NCBI GenBank assembly: GCA_019916065.1
Contig: CM034244.1
Span: 23,924,471 to 23,988,470, forward strand
DNA from: Vitellaria paradoxa
Taxonomy: Eukaryota > Streptophyta > Magnoliopsida > Ericales > Sapotaceae
DNA: 64,000 nt
Direction: 5' to 3'
The position numbers and the translations under genes are program-made. The notes under the pieces were generated by a model, which ran no database searches, had not been told where the DNA came from, and saw only the letters and a list, made by a program, of their open reading frames with translations. Positions 1 through 12,939 of the stretch are shown one piece after another. The first letter of the stretch is position 1. Each line of letters begins with the position of its first letter.

Positions 1-1840
1 CACCAACTTAGACTTAGAGTTAGGCTTTTACATTTACATACTAGTGCATATCTCATTAATATATAGTTTGGACCATCTTAGGTCTGAACTATGTCGACCT
101 GATCCCTTTATAAGGTACGTAAGCAGCTAGAGCACATAACTTAAGTCCAGTCACCTTAGTTTTTATATACCATCTTTTAATACACATTTCATTCTCAGCA
201 TATACACACTCATGCATAAAGACTACATAAGTCCATTTTTATAGTTTTCTAGTACAAATCTCATCACTTGTCAAATAGGTAGATATCTCACTACACTTGC
301 ACACATGAGCTAAGCTTAGCTACCTCGCATCTCATACATCATTGGCATTCATAGGTTGTATGCATTCATCATCTTAAACTGGAGTATTATATTATAAAAT
401 CATGACTGGAAAGAGTGAAAATGGACTCTGGATATCCTTAGGTATCTAGGAGTAATAGTTTCCGTGCGTAACCAACCCCCTGGACCCATTATCTCTGATT
501 GCACAAATTAGTCGAGAGTTAATAAAAAGGGCCATTTATCACAAATTCAAAAAAAAAAATAAAAAACCTTTTAAACTAAAACCAAAATTCAAGTTTCTCA
601 ACACACCCACTTTGAAGTGTCGGGTGGCAACTCCTAGTCTCTGTAATCAAGCCCCTAGTTAAAAATAAAACTATACCTTTTCACATTTGGACTATCTCAA
701 ACACACCATATTGTAATAAAGACACATGACCCATGTTCATTGGCTCGGCGTGTGGATCCAATCGCGACAAATTGTCCACAGGAAAATGAGATAGAAGCTT
801 ATCCCAAACATTATCCTTAATGTGATTAGGGTAGTTATCCTACTCGGTGCCTATGGTTTCAAATTGTATAGCATGAGGTTCATTAAGCCAATAATCTCAA
901 GGCTCTTCAAGTTGGCCCTCGGTGAGTGGAACAATGTTAGGACATGCAAAATCCAAGCAATCAAGCTCTATGCATATGCTACTTCCAATGGGTGGATCAT
1001 GAGGATCCAGTAAAGTAGGGGCATATAGGAAAGGATCGGTGTGGCATTCAAGTGCATGAAATTCAAACCTAGGTTCAAATCTTTCCTAGGGCCTTGTATT
1101 TTCATAGAATGTTCTGAGAAAGTCTTGTGTCGCTGTCAAGATGAAGTCTAGAAACTCTCCTCAAGATGCATCCTCAATGCATGATGCAAATTATACGATA
1201 AAGCGTTGTAGAAGATGTCTACGAGGTGATACAATTCTAGTCCATGATTTGGGATAATTTCCAAAAGAGAATTAAATCTCTCCTAACATTTATAAAATGC
1301 TTCACCCTCTATTTGATAAAACATCTGATTGGAAATTTGAGGATGAAGTTTTGATGAATAGGAAGGAAATTTTTAATAAAGTTATTGTGTCATGTTCAAT
1401 AAGTGAGCTAGAAGGTGTGTCTCAGAAGCCATTAGAACAAGAAGAAATAATATCTACCCAAAAAAAAAATACACTGAACAGAGAAAGTCTTCAAACTAGT
1501 GAATGAAAGGTACTGAACAGGTAGCTAGAAAGAACCTAGTAGATTACACGGAGCTTAGGGCATGTATCACGCGCCCACACACTTAGCTTTACTATAGACG
1601 TGTGAATCTCACATATAGAGGACTTGGTGGCATGTGATAGCGTATGAGGAACAATTCAATGATGAGCTTCTTTCGACAATAATTGTCGAACTCTGATGAC
1701 TTTACTGACGTATAATTTTGGTTAAAATGGACATTAAATGATGACACCCAAGCAATTGTCAGTAACGTTGATGATGATGAACTCTGTGACTTAAGCAGTG
1801 ATGAACTTGTATAGCTAGGGTTTCTTGAAGCACACAAAAA
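1..1840 (+). repeat. Decayed Ty3-gypsy (Tat/Ogre-like) LTR end and leader
   Basis: A GGTACGTAAGCAGC motif near 114-127 and a GTGGCAACTCC motif near 624-634 resemble conserved stretches at the LTR end and start of the internal region in plant Tat/Ogre retrotransposons. The reverse complement of the first recurs near 19130 and 19440. No gag or pol domain could be recognised between 700 and 1840; the short open frames there look like chance. Confidence 0.35.
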
Positions 1841-1999
1841 TCATGAAGAATTGGTGCTCCAATACCATGTTATGAAAGGGGATTTCCTAAATGGCTTGAC
1901 ACAAATTGGGCTGTCTTATGATGAACTCTAATGAAAATACATTACCCCTAGAGTATAGATATAAATACTGATATATGAATGTATACAAATACATGAATA

Positions 2000-3640
2000 T
2001 ACATTAACCGTTTAAATCAATTTAAGTGCTATTATTATGATTCTTTGCCATTTTATTGTTTTCCATTGATATTGGGTTACATGGATGATGGTGAGCAAGA
2101 AATTAAAGTATGAGATTTAATAGGAGAAATTGATGATGTAGAAGTCTAATTTAAGCTATTTTGAGGAGAAACAAATTGACTTATATGACCAATTTCAAAG
2201 GAAAATGAATGAATTTATAATTTGATAAGGAAAAATCAAAACAAAGCTTGTTTCAAACTACTAGACAGTGGCCATGCGCATGGCTGTGTGAACGGCCATC
2301 TAAACACTATCTTGATTCTCTTATGCAAAAGGTTGTCTGGATGGTCTTAGGCTAATTTGTGCAGATGCCTATGCACATAACATAACTATTTTTTTTTATA
2401 GAATTAAAATATCCTTTCTCGAACATTATGTTATGAATTGAAAACAAGTTTTAAACACCATTTTATGTACAATAACATAATAACAATTTTAAATAAATTA
2501 AACCCTATGATAAAATTATCAAGATGAAAGATAACATTGCTTTAGTCCTATGATTAGTATGTGGCTGTTTGTATGGTTCATGCAGTCTATGCAATATCCT
2601 AATATTAATCAAGAATTCTGATTTGAGATATGGTTATGAGGTTATCAATAATAATTTGACTAATGTTATTAGTATTGACAATGGAAAGAGGTAATGAAAT
2701 TTGGTTGATATTTGTGATTTCGAGATTAGCAAATACTAGAAAATAACAAGGTACATGAATACCCTTGAGTTGTGAATCCTCAAACCTGCATAATATTTGG
2801 TTATCATGTCAATAGATTAGTAGCCTACAATACAACGTTGATACTGGTGTGCCGTGACCGTTGGATATTGATCCATTACAGACGATGCTGACTCAACGTA
2901 TCATGGCCCTTGATCTCAGGCTCATAAAAAACAATGATTCGGTTCATCGTTTCTATTGGGTATTGGCCCATAAAAGACAACGTTAATTTAGATTGTGCTC
3001 ACTGATCACGAGTCAGTCTTGTAGAGAATCTACCCCATATATATTGATAATGAAAATTGGTTAAAGATAATTAAACGATAATAACTACATAGATTCTGAT
3101 TGAATGATTGATACATGATCTTAATATATGGATTATTTGAGAATCAGGAAATAAGATGGTGATGCTATGTTATATTTCAGCTATGGCCATTATTGTTGCA
3201 CAATAGTATTATACTAGGACATTTGTTGCATATTCTATATGTTATATGTGCTTCGTGGTCTCACGTTGATTAGTGCTTATATCCTTACAGATTGTAGTAT
3301 AAGTGCATAGCCCAAGACTTAGATGAGCCCCAGCATGTTTGGCATATTTTGACTTATTGTTATTCTTTTATTTCCTCTGAGGAATTACAGCTGATTGCTT
3401 TATTTGGAGACACATTATTTTAGATAAATTTGATATGGTTGTAAAAGCCATAGGGCTTGAATATTATATTTGGTTTCATATGGGAGCATTGATGCCTAGA
3501 GGTTTTGTTATTATTTTATTATTTATTATTAGATATCTGCTCCAGGCTAATTTTATGGCTCTGATTAGGACTTATGTTTGCTTATGTGTAATGTATGTAC
3601 AGCTTACCCCTTAGGTCCAGAGATCCGAGACGTGACACCG
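2000..3640 (+). repeat. LTR-like dispersed repeat, copy 1 of 3 in window
   Basis: This block aligns by eye with 34529-35430 and 51905-53515. Shared landmarks are GACCAATTTCAA near 2189, the CATGCGCATGG box near 2273, and GATGAAAGATA near 2523. The right part ends GAGACGTGACA near 3637, a plausible LTR end. No coding domains were found. The class is unknown, probably Ty3-gypsy. Confidence 0.4.
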
Positions 3641-4349
3641 TTGATCCAAAAGTGCCTGAAGTCAAGAAACCTTTGAGGGAATAGAAGCCATATTTAGTGA
3701 CCAGGTCTCTTGATGAAACTATGAACATGATTAATACCGTATTAAACACTTCAATAATAAGGTCATTCACAAAATGAACATTCTTCAAAAAGCACACAGC
3801 AGTTATTCTACCAAGCTAATGAGTGAGTCACACCCTACATAACCATCTTCAAACTCAAATATCCAGAGCACATCCTTACACCAGATTCCATCAATCACAT
3901 TCATTTATTGTGCATAACTAAACTTTTGAGAAACTATGCACGTCATCTCAATCACCTTCATTAGCTGCACATGACTTCATTCAGAAAACAAGACCACATA
4001 TAGTCATATCTTAAAGTTTCAAATTCCCAAAAACATTTTCAAACTTAAACATCTTAGAAATATGCACACAAAGACACACTTTCTATAGGTACCCAATAGG
4101 AATCACTCCATTATCACAATGAATCTTGACAAAACAAATCATGGACACACCAACTTATTAGGCTGGCTTCCTTATCACTAATGTCTAGTGTAAGGTGTAG
4201 GACCACCAACAATCTACTACCGATGCCTCCTTTACTAATTCAAATGCAAAACATGGACTTAAGTATTAACCAGATGGAAAAGGTCACAATAATTCAGGAG
4301 TGAAGTTCTTGTTTAGATGGTAAATATAGATGCAAAAGTTCATCTAGCC

Positions 4350-5560
4350 CGAGAGCGAGGCTCCTTACTAGACCAGATAAGACTAGATAGAATAAGGCTC
4401 AAAGTGAGACTCCTTATTTAAACCAGATAAAGTAAGGCTTGAAGCGAGGCTCCTTGCTAGACCAAACTAGACCATATAAAGCAAGGCTCCTTACCAGTCC
4501 AATTAGAATGAGGCTCATCCTAGGACTAAGTGCAAGGCACTGAATCCTTCTCACATAAAAGTGCACTCTAAGAGTGAGATTCCTTATCAAACTAAAACTC
4601 TTCCCTTGAGATCACGTGCATGTCATTGACTTAACCATATGAGCAAGGCTTGGAGCGAGGTTGCTTACAGACTAAAGTAAACCTGACCAGTTAGAGTGAG
4701 ATTCATCCTAAGACCAATTTGAAGGCATTGAATCCTTCTCGCACAGAAGTTTACGATAAGAGTGAGACTCTTTCTCAAAGCAAAATCTTCCCCTGAGATC
4801 ATATGCATATCACTGACTTAACCTTATGAGCGAGGCTCGAAGCAAGGCTCCTTACTAGACTAGACTAACGTAAGAGTTTTTATTCCCTTTTTAAAGTCTT
4901 GTTTGTCCATCATAGACTCAAAGTTAACCTAGGAGTTTTTACCCCCATTTTGAAGTCTTGTGCCCACCACAAACTTAAGCCCAATCTAGGAGTTTTTACT
5001 CTCCTTTTGAAGTCTGGTGTCAATCACAGACTCAAAGCGAACATTGGAGTTTATACTCCCCTTCTGAAGTTATGTATGAGACATAAACTCAAAGACCAGT
5101 CTGGGAGCAAGGCTCCTTTATCAAAGTCCACTGCAAGGCATAGGATCAGATACCAATCTAGGAGCAAAGCTCAGTCCAATGTGAAGCATAAGATCAACCA
5201 CTTATCCAAGAGCAAGGCTAAGATCTAGTGAAAAGTACAAGATCAACTACCGATCTAAGAGTGAGGCTCAGTCTAGTGTAAGGCATAAGATAAATTATCC
5301 ATCCAAGAATAAGGCTCTTTTCCTTAGGATTAGTACAAAGCATAAACGCAGGGGCGAAGCTTCTTTTTTCAAATCCAATTGTAAGACAGATGATCATCTA
5401 CTAGTCCAGTGACATACTTTCCTTCGCAGAATCAAATATGGAGCACAATTTGTCTATCAACCCAAAAGTGAAGCTCCTTTTCCAAAGTCAAGTACTAGGC
5501 ACAAACACATCCTCAAATGCAAGAAAGTAACTCCTATAGCAGTTTAAGTGCGAGACACTA
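4350..5560 (+). repeat. Degenerate tandem array, unit about 48-60 bp, in a gypsy-type 3' UTR
   Basis: Successive units of roughly 48-60 bp share a box such as AGCGAGGCTCCTTA or GGAGTTTTTACTCCCC plus a CATAGACTCAAAG-like spacer. At least eight units are clear between 4850 and 5400. An open frame at 4899-5228 is a by-product of the repeat: it encodes a recurring HHRLKVNLGVF-like motif and is not a gene. The array lies just before a purine tract and an LTR start at 5676. Plant Ogre/Tat elements are known for tandem repeats in a hypervariable 3' UTR, which fits. Confidence 0.7.
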
Positions 5561-5675
5561 GTCCAAGCAGCCAAGGTCGTTTCATTCTTTGATTCAGCAT
5601 ACAAATGAGCAAAATATGTTGTCTTATTTTTCTTTTCTGCCTTACTCAAGGTAAGGTAGAAAATAAAAAGGTAAT

Positions 5676-6060
5676 TGTAGGCACCATAATTTTGTCACCA
5701 TACTTAAAAATTACAATATTGAAGACTTTTAGTTGAATGGTACTCTACTGATTAAAAACCACTTAATTGTAAAGGATATGTCAAAGTGCCAAAATTCAAC
5801 AAAGAGTAAACATCCAATAGAATGACGATCAGGTCCCTAGAAAAATAGATAAGTCATGCTGAAAGCTCATATTAAAATAGAACACTACCAAACTGTATAG
5901 ACATGTCCAAGAAACTAAATAGACAATTCTTACATCAACAAAATAGCTAGAATTTAGAATCAAAGGTCAATTTAATCTTAAAGTCATGAATGGCCTCTAC
6001 CAATGCATCCGAAGGATGGTATCGACCAGACTACCCAGAATTGAAGGTTCTCAAAGCAAC
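5676..6060 (+). repeat. Probable Ty3-gypsy 3' LTR, start region
   Basis: It starts TGTAGGCACC directly after a purine-rich tract (5651-5672) that would serve as the polypurine tract. The sequence aligns over about 380 bp with 23690-24540 once a solo LTR in that copy is removed. The right end is unclear; similarity fades after about 6060. Tat-type LTRs often begin TGTAGACACC. Confidence 0.55.
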
Positions 6061-6319
6061 TTAGTAAACTGGGTAACTTCCCTCTGAGACTATTTCCAAA
6101 TAAATCGATGTGATTAGGTTCAAATGTTAGTGTTTCAGTCAAATATTGAAGTTCTTATTTGTTGGCTTTTTCGAATATAATAATATATACTCTTTTTTTA
6201 AGTAACGGGGAGAAATTTTCTTGTAGGCCCTTCGGGCTTTATAATGATAGCAAACTCCTTAGCTTACCAATACGCGCCCCCACACACTGACCCCTTGGTC
6301 AATCACGAGAACCCATCTG

Positions 6320-6540
6320 GCAAATCAGTTTCGGCTAGTTGTGACTTTAAGCATTCCTCTGAATCGAGCTAGAATAGTCTAGCAACAAGCCCTTTTCACT
6401 TATCCTTTTCGCCAGCTAGAAGTACCTATCTAGCTAATTAATTTTGGCTAGTCGTGACTTGAGTGTTTCCTCCGAATCAAGCCAAAGTAATCGAGCAGCA
6501 AGCCCTTTCACCTATCTTTTCAGCCAGTTGGCTAGCTCGA
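6320..6540 (+). repeat. Two-copy direct repeat (period about 120 bp)
   Basis: The stretches 6326-6420 and 6445-6530 share GGCTAGTYGTGACTT, CCGAATC-like and CAGCAAGCCCTTT landmarks. The region is GC-richer than its surroundings and probably belongs to the adjacent LTR. No coding content. Confidence 0.5.
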
Positions 6541-6808
6541 GAGGGCAACTCCAAGGAAATGACTCTCCTTAGAGTCCTTTTGATTGTTGATTTTTGCTTT
6601 TGAGGTATGCAATTTTCTTTGTAAATTAGAAACAACATATACACTTATATATATTGATCTTCTTTTCAATATCTTAAGTGTACATATACATGCATATATA
6701 TTTATAAAAACTTAGATGAAACGTCAATACATGGAAGATTACTGCCTTTGGAAGATTTTTTATAAACTCTTTATCTTAGACATTGACATGGACTACAATT
6801 TCTTTGAG

Positions 6809-6967
6809 CTTCACGTGGCTCCCACAAGGACGAGGCTCTCTCCAACTGTCGTAAGGGTGATAAACAGTGGCAGAAGAAGAGTTTTGATGCCATTGAAAAG
6901 AACAGTCTTCTTAACACTGACGACACCGATAAGGGCCTTCCTGCTGTAGTTACTTCTTTATTTTCAG
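6809..6967 (+). other. Possible isolated exon, function unknown
   Basis: A GC-richer island with a pyrimidine-rich acceptor (TTTCTTTGAG ending at 6808) and a donor (CAG|GTATT at 6968). In the phase starting at 6811 it is open for 52 codons with a hydrophilic, protein-like composition (SRGSHKDEALSNCRKGDKQW, then QKKSFDAIEKNS). Two other frames are also open, so the coding frame is not secure. No family is recognised and no partner exons were found. It may be a gene scrap carried by a mobile element. Confidence 0.25.
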
Positions 6968-7009
6968 GTATTAAAATCAAATGGTAATTTTGTTTTTCTA
7001 ACACTTAAT

Positions 7010-9810
7010 GTGATACCTTCCAGTGTTTCACTTTACTCACGAGTAAAGGGGTTATTAGTGCATAATAATGAGGTAAATGGGATGTAAGTGATTTTGATAT
7101 TGGGGATATAAAGGCAATTACCCTAAAATAAAGTAACCACCCAATGCCCAAAATCTCCAATATAAACCAAAATAAAATACCAAGTATTACATTTTTCTCT
7201 TCTTTTCATTTTTTTATCTTTTTTAATTATGTAATTATTTCAATTTTTGATATAAAATTATCTATAGCAATGGACAATAAAGATTTGAATAAAAAATGTA
7301 TTATATTAATACTTAAGAATACATTTGCAATGCACATGCCTAAACACACTAGTATATGTTTGGAAAATTTTTTAAAAACAACAGAAAATAAAACAAAAAA
7401 AACATAAACAAATAAATATAAATAGAAAAATGACAGTATTACCAAACGAGCCCTTCATATTCCATAAAGTCATAACAAGAGTTCATATTCCATATCTTTG
7501 ATAAATTGGTTCAAGAAGTTTAATGAACTCTATACATCCTTAAGGTAAGGTCCAATAAGATCAGGAAAAGAGCAAACATTAGCACTTGTGCTTATGGTAA
7601 ATTTTGATATCTAACTTTGATTTTTCTTTTCTTTTTTTGTTTTCCTTTTAAAAATTAAATTACTACATATAAATTTTTTATTTTGTCAAAATACATTTCA
7701 GATTTCAAAATGTATTACAACTTTCCAAATGAATTTCATGTTTCTAACTGTATTTTTGTTTTCAACAAGATAAATTAAATAACTAGTCATTTTTTAAAAC
7801 TTGTAATCATGCAGACTGAACCTAGCCCTAGGATACACAAAAGACGAGTTGAATTCTGGAGAATTATTTAAAACCTCATCCATACAAAGAATAAGGGGTT
7901 TGAAGTTATTTTGAACTTTGGGCTCCTAAACTTAAATCTTGATTATTAATTAACAATTTGACTGTTCAATTTAAAAACACAATTGTTAACTTCATATTAA
8001 TTAATGGATGAGATTTAAGTTTAGAAAGTTCAGCCCACGTTATCCATGTACAAAGTTGTCCTAATGGGGCCATCATTCTTAAGGAAATCAGATTTAGTTC
8101 CATACCTTGGCTGTCACTACAAAAAGATTTAGATAACAAGTTTTTATAAATAGAAGTGAATTCACAACTCTTTATGGAACAAACATTTTATTATGTTAAA
8201 ACTGTAACTTTTCTATTTCTTAATTGGATGATTTATCTTGATCACTGAAGTAGGGATTTTGAGTAGAAAAGTTAATGTGTATATATGATATACATATTGA
8301 ATGGACTGTTGTAAATTATAATCTGGTTTAATAAATGTCATTAATCATAATTTACCAAAGCTTTAATAGGTTTAATAAACATTAATCCTCAGTTTGTAAT
8401 GGACTCCCATTTATGAATTAAATCTATTTGAGTTGTCACAGAGTGAGACTTGTATAAACAGTTAAAACCTCGATGACTTGGAGATTTAATTTCATGAATT
8501 GTACGAACATATACTTACAAGATGGAATCTATTTTTTATGCTCACCTAAGCTATTTATTATTCTTAATCATTAAATCTGTGGCCGTAATTTATTCAATAA
8601 ATTATTTATTGAATAATAATATTTATTTGTAAATTATTTACAATTATAGAAATATTGAGACTGATCAAAGTTTAGATAAATAGTGAGTTAGGGTTAAATG
8701 TGTAATTTAAGAGGCTTGACATTTAATAAAAGTCTTGCTTAATTACGGGCATATAATGGAGGGTTAATTAAGTGGATATTATTGGTTTAAGACCAAATTC
8801 ATTTTATTAAAAGATGTTTTAATTAAATAAATTTAACATGGATAACTAGAATGCAGCCCAAGGCTTTTAGTGGAATGGTCTGGGGTTAATTTAAAGGTTG
8901 ATAGGATGTCATGAGATGATAGGGCCAAAATCCTTTAAGTTGGAGTTAGGAGCCCATGGCCCTTCAGTCCTCAGACTAGCTCAATTTAAATTTTGATAGA
9001 CACAGGTCCAGTTGGCTTAGAATTTATCTTTTTCAATTGAAAAAGAAATTATGACGTTATACACAAATATAACATCTGTCAAGATATGGTTGAGTGGTTG
9101 AGAAAATAATTACTCTAATACTAGTTGTTCAGATATTTTGATATACGCTATACACCAATGTGTATCAGCATAATGTGCATCAGCTGAGTGCATAAGAGAT
9201 TCTCTCAATGGTTAAGAGATTTTCTTTGATGCAGTGCATCTCTCTTTTTAATATATATTGAGATAAACCATTACACCTGATTTGTCATCACACACATACC
9301 ATCTAGAAAAAGAAAGTTGAAAATAGTTTGAAAGGCTGAATTGCTGAGCAAGAGTCTTTTTGCTGCGCATCTGTGAATTTTTTGAAACTTTCAAGTTTCG
9401 GATTGAGGTATTTTGCTCTACTCTATGCTATGAACACCAACATTGGCTTGGCTTCCCTCTTCCTTAATTTGCTTGTTCATTTTTCTATAGTTTGTTACGA
9501 CGACTCAAATATAACTTTCTCAACAATCTATAAAGATAAAGTAGGTTAAAGATATATTCCAAATGGTAAATTTAATTTTTTTTAATATTTGGGACTAACT
9601 GAGAAGTCTATTCTATATTAACTTCTTCATAACGGACTTCTAATTAGCAAGCTTCAGCTAGAAATTATTTTTATAATTTTGTCAAACATCCCAAAATTGC
9701 TGAAAGTTATAAGTAAATATTGTCATACTGAATGTAATTTTAGGTTACTTTTGTATTTTTGAATTTAAAAATTAAGAAATTTGGTGATAATTATGTAAGC
9801 AGAGTTATTT
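7010..9810. other. AT-rich intergenic stretch, no gene recognised
   Basis: Many short AT-rich open frames but none with protein-like composition. A sequence ending ACCAAACGAGCCC near 7445-7457 resembles the end of a hAT-type MITE, but its partner end was not found. Nothing else could be assigned. Confidence 0.5.
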
Positions 9811-9811
9811 A

Positions 9812-9836
9812 AATATATATATATATATATATATAT
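9812..9836. repeat. (AT)n microsatellite
   Basis: An uninterrupted AT dinucleotide run of about 25 bp. Confidence 0.95.
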
Positions 9837-11152
9837 TAATTCAGATTTGATCATGGATTCATCATTACTTTAGTAGTGATTATTAAAAACATTTTATCTA
9901 TTATTACATAAAATAATTCTCACTATCTTATATTTTTGTTACAATTTAAGTTTAAATTCATTAACTTAAAATCTCTAAATATTTAAATACAACCTTAAAA
10001 AGTTTTATCTAAAGCGTATCACAACAGGTGTGTACTAGTCATTCAATTTAACTAAATCACTTGAATTAATATATGCATTATTATCCAACTACACTGAGAA
10101 GATAATTCAATAACAAGAGCAACAGGGGTGATCCCTACTCCCAATTTCACCTTCCCTTTCTTTCCTTGTTTCTTTCAAATTTTTTTCTTTTTTTGGGGGT
10201 TTAAATAAACAAGATTATTCCCGACTCGCTTGAGTTCAAATCATTCATAAGTTTATTTGATCTTAACTTAAAATACAAATGAATCGAACTTGAACTATAA
10301 TTTTAAACTCATTATACTATATATTAAAACTAATTAAAATTTAACTTAATAAACTAATACTCAATAAATATAATATAAAATATCAACTTATTCAACTCGA
10401 CTCGACAATGATTCGATTAGAACTTCTCTTTAGTAACTCAAAAAAATTAACAAGTCTAACTCAATTACCCTACAAAAAAACTTGAATTATTTACATCCAC
10501 AACCCTATTCAATCCTAGGAGCAACAAAAAATCAACCAACTTATCACGTTCACAAAAAATAATATCAAATTATTTAATAAATTAAATATTATTTAAATTA
10601 ATACAAATAATATGTAAGATTAAAAAATATAATCATGAGATATTTTTTAAAAATATTAAAAGATAATTTTTTTTCTTTTATAATTGCACTAAAAACTTTT
10701 TTATCACACATGCCTAGAACCCACTTGACGTTTGCAAAAATATGTGACTAATTATAATTTCTCTCGGTTCATGGGTAATGTTTTTTTTTTTTTTTAACAA
10801 TTGATTATATAAAAAAGCTATTTTAATTATTCGTTTCTTATTTACGTGTTTAATTTATCACAAGTAATGAAAATTTAACATATTAGAAATTATAATAGGA
10901 ACTAGTTGTTAAAATTGAAAGTTTATTCATATACAAGGAAATAGTTTGAGCATTTTAATTTTAACTTTCTATACTCTAACATACTATATATATATACATG
11001 AATATAAATTTAAAGTGTTAATATTGTTTTTCTACAAGTAATACAAGATTAGTATTTGTTACTCCCTTCGAAGTTTACAACCCTGAATGGGAAGACAGGA
11101 CAGCTATCATATGTGAATTTTAAAGGATTTGGGTAGCATTTTTTAAAGGATT

Positions 11153-11268
11153 TGGATAGCATTAAATTTGATATCAACTTGGAAATAATTAAATTTAGAC
11201 TTTTAAATTATGGATAGCATTAAATTTGATATCAACTTGGAAATAATTAAATTTAGACTTTTAAATTA
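11153..11268. repeat. Perfect 58-bp tandem duplication
   Basis: Two identical 58-bp units (11153-11210 and 11211-11268) beginning TGGATAGCATTAAATTTGAT. There are no mismatches, so the duplication is recent relative to nearby decayed repeats. It abuts the palindrome at 11266. Confidence 0.95.
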
Positions 11269-11349
11269 AAATTTAATAATTTAAATATATTTATATAAAT
11301 TTTTAAATTTAAAAATTTATATAAATATATTTAAATTATTAAATTTTAA
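11266..11349. repeat. Perfect 84-bp AT-only palindrome
   Basis: The 42-base arms 11266-11307 and 11308-11349 are exact reverse complements with no spacer. All bases are A or T. It can extrude as a cruciform or form a hairpin in RNA. No TIR element family or target duplication was recognised. Confidence 0.97.
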
Positions 11350-11829
11350 CGAAACGATTCAAATCTGATTGCTGCCTGCCTAATATCCTCCCCCGTTTTA
11401 ATTTCAAAAGTAGCACGCCAATCTTTTCTTCAACCAAACAAAGTTTCAATATTTGACTTCTTGCTTGGTTCTATTTGCATACCCATGTGTTCTATCAACT
11501 TACCTACCCACCTACCAAAAGGCATTAAGTCGGTGCTATTTGGGTGATCTAAGTGTTGGAGAAATGATAGAGATTACAATTTCATATCATATCTGTATAA
11601 TAATATTGGATTATTATATTTTCAAAAAGTGATTATTGGGCAACCTCATAGTGATTTTTTTTTTTATTTTTTGTGAAAAAAAAGGAATGAAAATTTCTAA
11701 TGACCATCTGTTAAAATCGCAACCGTATGATTATGTTTAACATTTGTTAGAGGTTAAATGTTTTTGGTAAATTTAATATTGACCATATTTTTTATGACAT
11801 TTTTTAAATAAAAATGAATCACGAAACTA

Positions 11830-12090
11830 AGGCTTAGTTTGGAAAAAAAATTAATTTTGTTTATTTGTAATTAGTTATTAAAAGGGTAACTTTTTTATAT
11901 TTGAAAAAAGAAAAAAATTAATTTTTTAGCAGTTAACTTTTTAACATTTTGTTATTTTAACATTTTTACCTTTTATAATTTGAAATAGTTTAAAGTGTAA
12001 GAATATAATTTTGATTATTTTAGAAAAAAAAAAAAACTAAAACACTGAGTCAGAAACTAACGTTTAGTTAATGTTACCAAACTAAGTTAA
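11830..12090. mobile_element. Candidate short MITE
   Basis: The left end reads GGCTTAGTTTGG and the right end, reversed, CTTAGTTTGGTAAC. Such TTTGG-type termini are common in hAT and Harbinger-like MITEs. The interior is AT-rich and non-coding. A target duplication was not resolved. Confidence 0.35.
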
Positions 12091-12854
12091 GTTGTAACAT
12101 TAATTTTTAGTTAGTGCTTATATATATGCTTTCCTCCAAAAAAAAAATTAATTTTTTTATAATTTTTTGTTTTATTAAATTTTGATTTTTCTTATTTAAT
12201 AAAATTTATGTATTATTCACATTCATAAAAAAATAAAAAATAAAATTCACATACGAGTTAAAGAAATTATTTTTTGAATCAATTTTTTTTTTTACGGTAT
12301 GTAAATTTTCTAAAGTTATATATATATATATATTTGCATAGATGATAATAACTAGCCTTAAAGTTACTCGAAAAAGAATTTTAATTTTAATGAAAAAAAT
12401 CATAAAAAAAGGAAAAACCATTAAAGAAAAAACTAATTTCCGCTTGACTTCTACTTTTATTCGTTTTGTATCATTTTCTATTCAAAATGGCAGGCGTGCG
12501 CAAGATAAAGCTAGAGCAACATTTTGAAGCCACTTGAACGTTACATCGAATCTGAGCGTTAGAAACAAACGTCTCATTATGCCCATTTTTGAAAATTCCA
12601 ACATTATGTAAACAAAATTATTCAAAATTTGACAGTTGGCATCATTTGAGCTCCTTAATTCCCGGCACATAAAAGTCCCCCTTCAAACTTTTAGCAGGTC
12701 ATCCGCCCATGACAGAGGGGAAACAAAATATGAATCGGCAAAAGAGAGCGCGCGTGCGCGAGAGAGGGAGAGAGAGAGAGTGCGTGTTGTTTACCGTGCT
12801 ATTAATAAGGCGAAATACATCAAAATAAGGCGAAATGGGAGAAATTACGGAAGT

Positions 12855-12934
12855 ATGGGCAAAGTTGCAAGTGGCGCTCTCGAGTTCTTTAACGAAGTTC
12901 TAAGCATGGGCGGAGTTATGAAGAGGGAAATGAG
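12855..12934 (+). CDS. Candidate first exon of an unidentified gene
   Basis: An ATG in good context (AAGTATGGG) opens 26 codons, MGKVASGALEFFNEVLSMGG then VMKREM. It ends at a near-consensus donor, ATGAG|GTAAGTGAG. Just upstream, 12740-12785 is a CpG- and GA-rich patch unlike the AT-rich surroundings, as seen near plant promoters. The frame is also open upstream to 12636. I could not find a following exon or recognise the protein. It may be a real gene start, a fragment, or chance. Confidence 0.25.
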
Positions 12935-12939
12935 GTAAG

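Noticed and set aside
4899..5228. 109-codon open frame with a repeating HHRLKVNLGVF-like protein
   Set aside because: It is created by an array of 48-60-bp DNA repeats in a retroelement 3' UTR; the unit length drifts out of frame on both sides.
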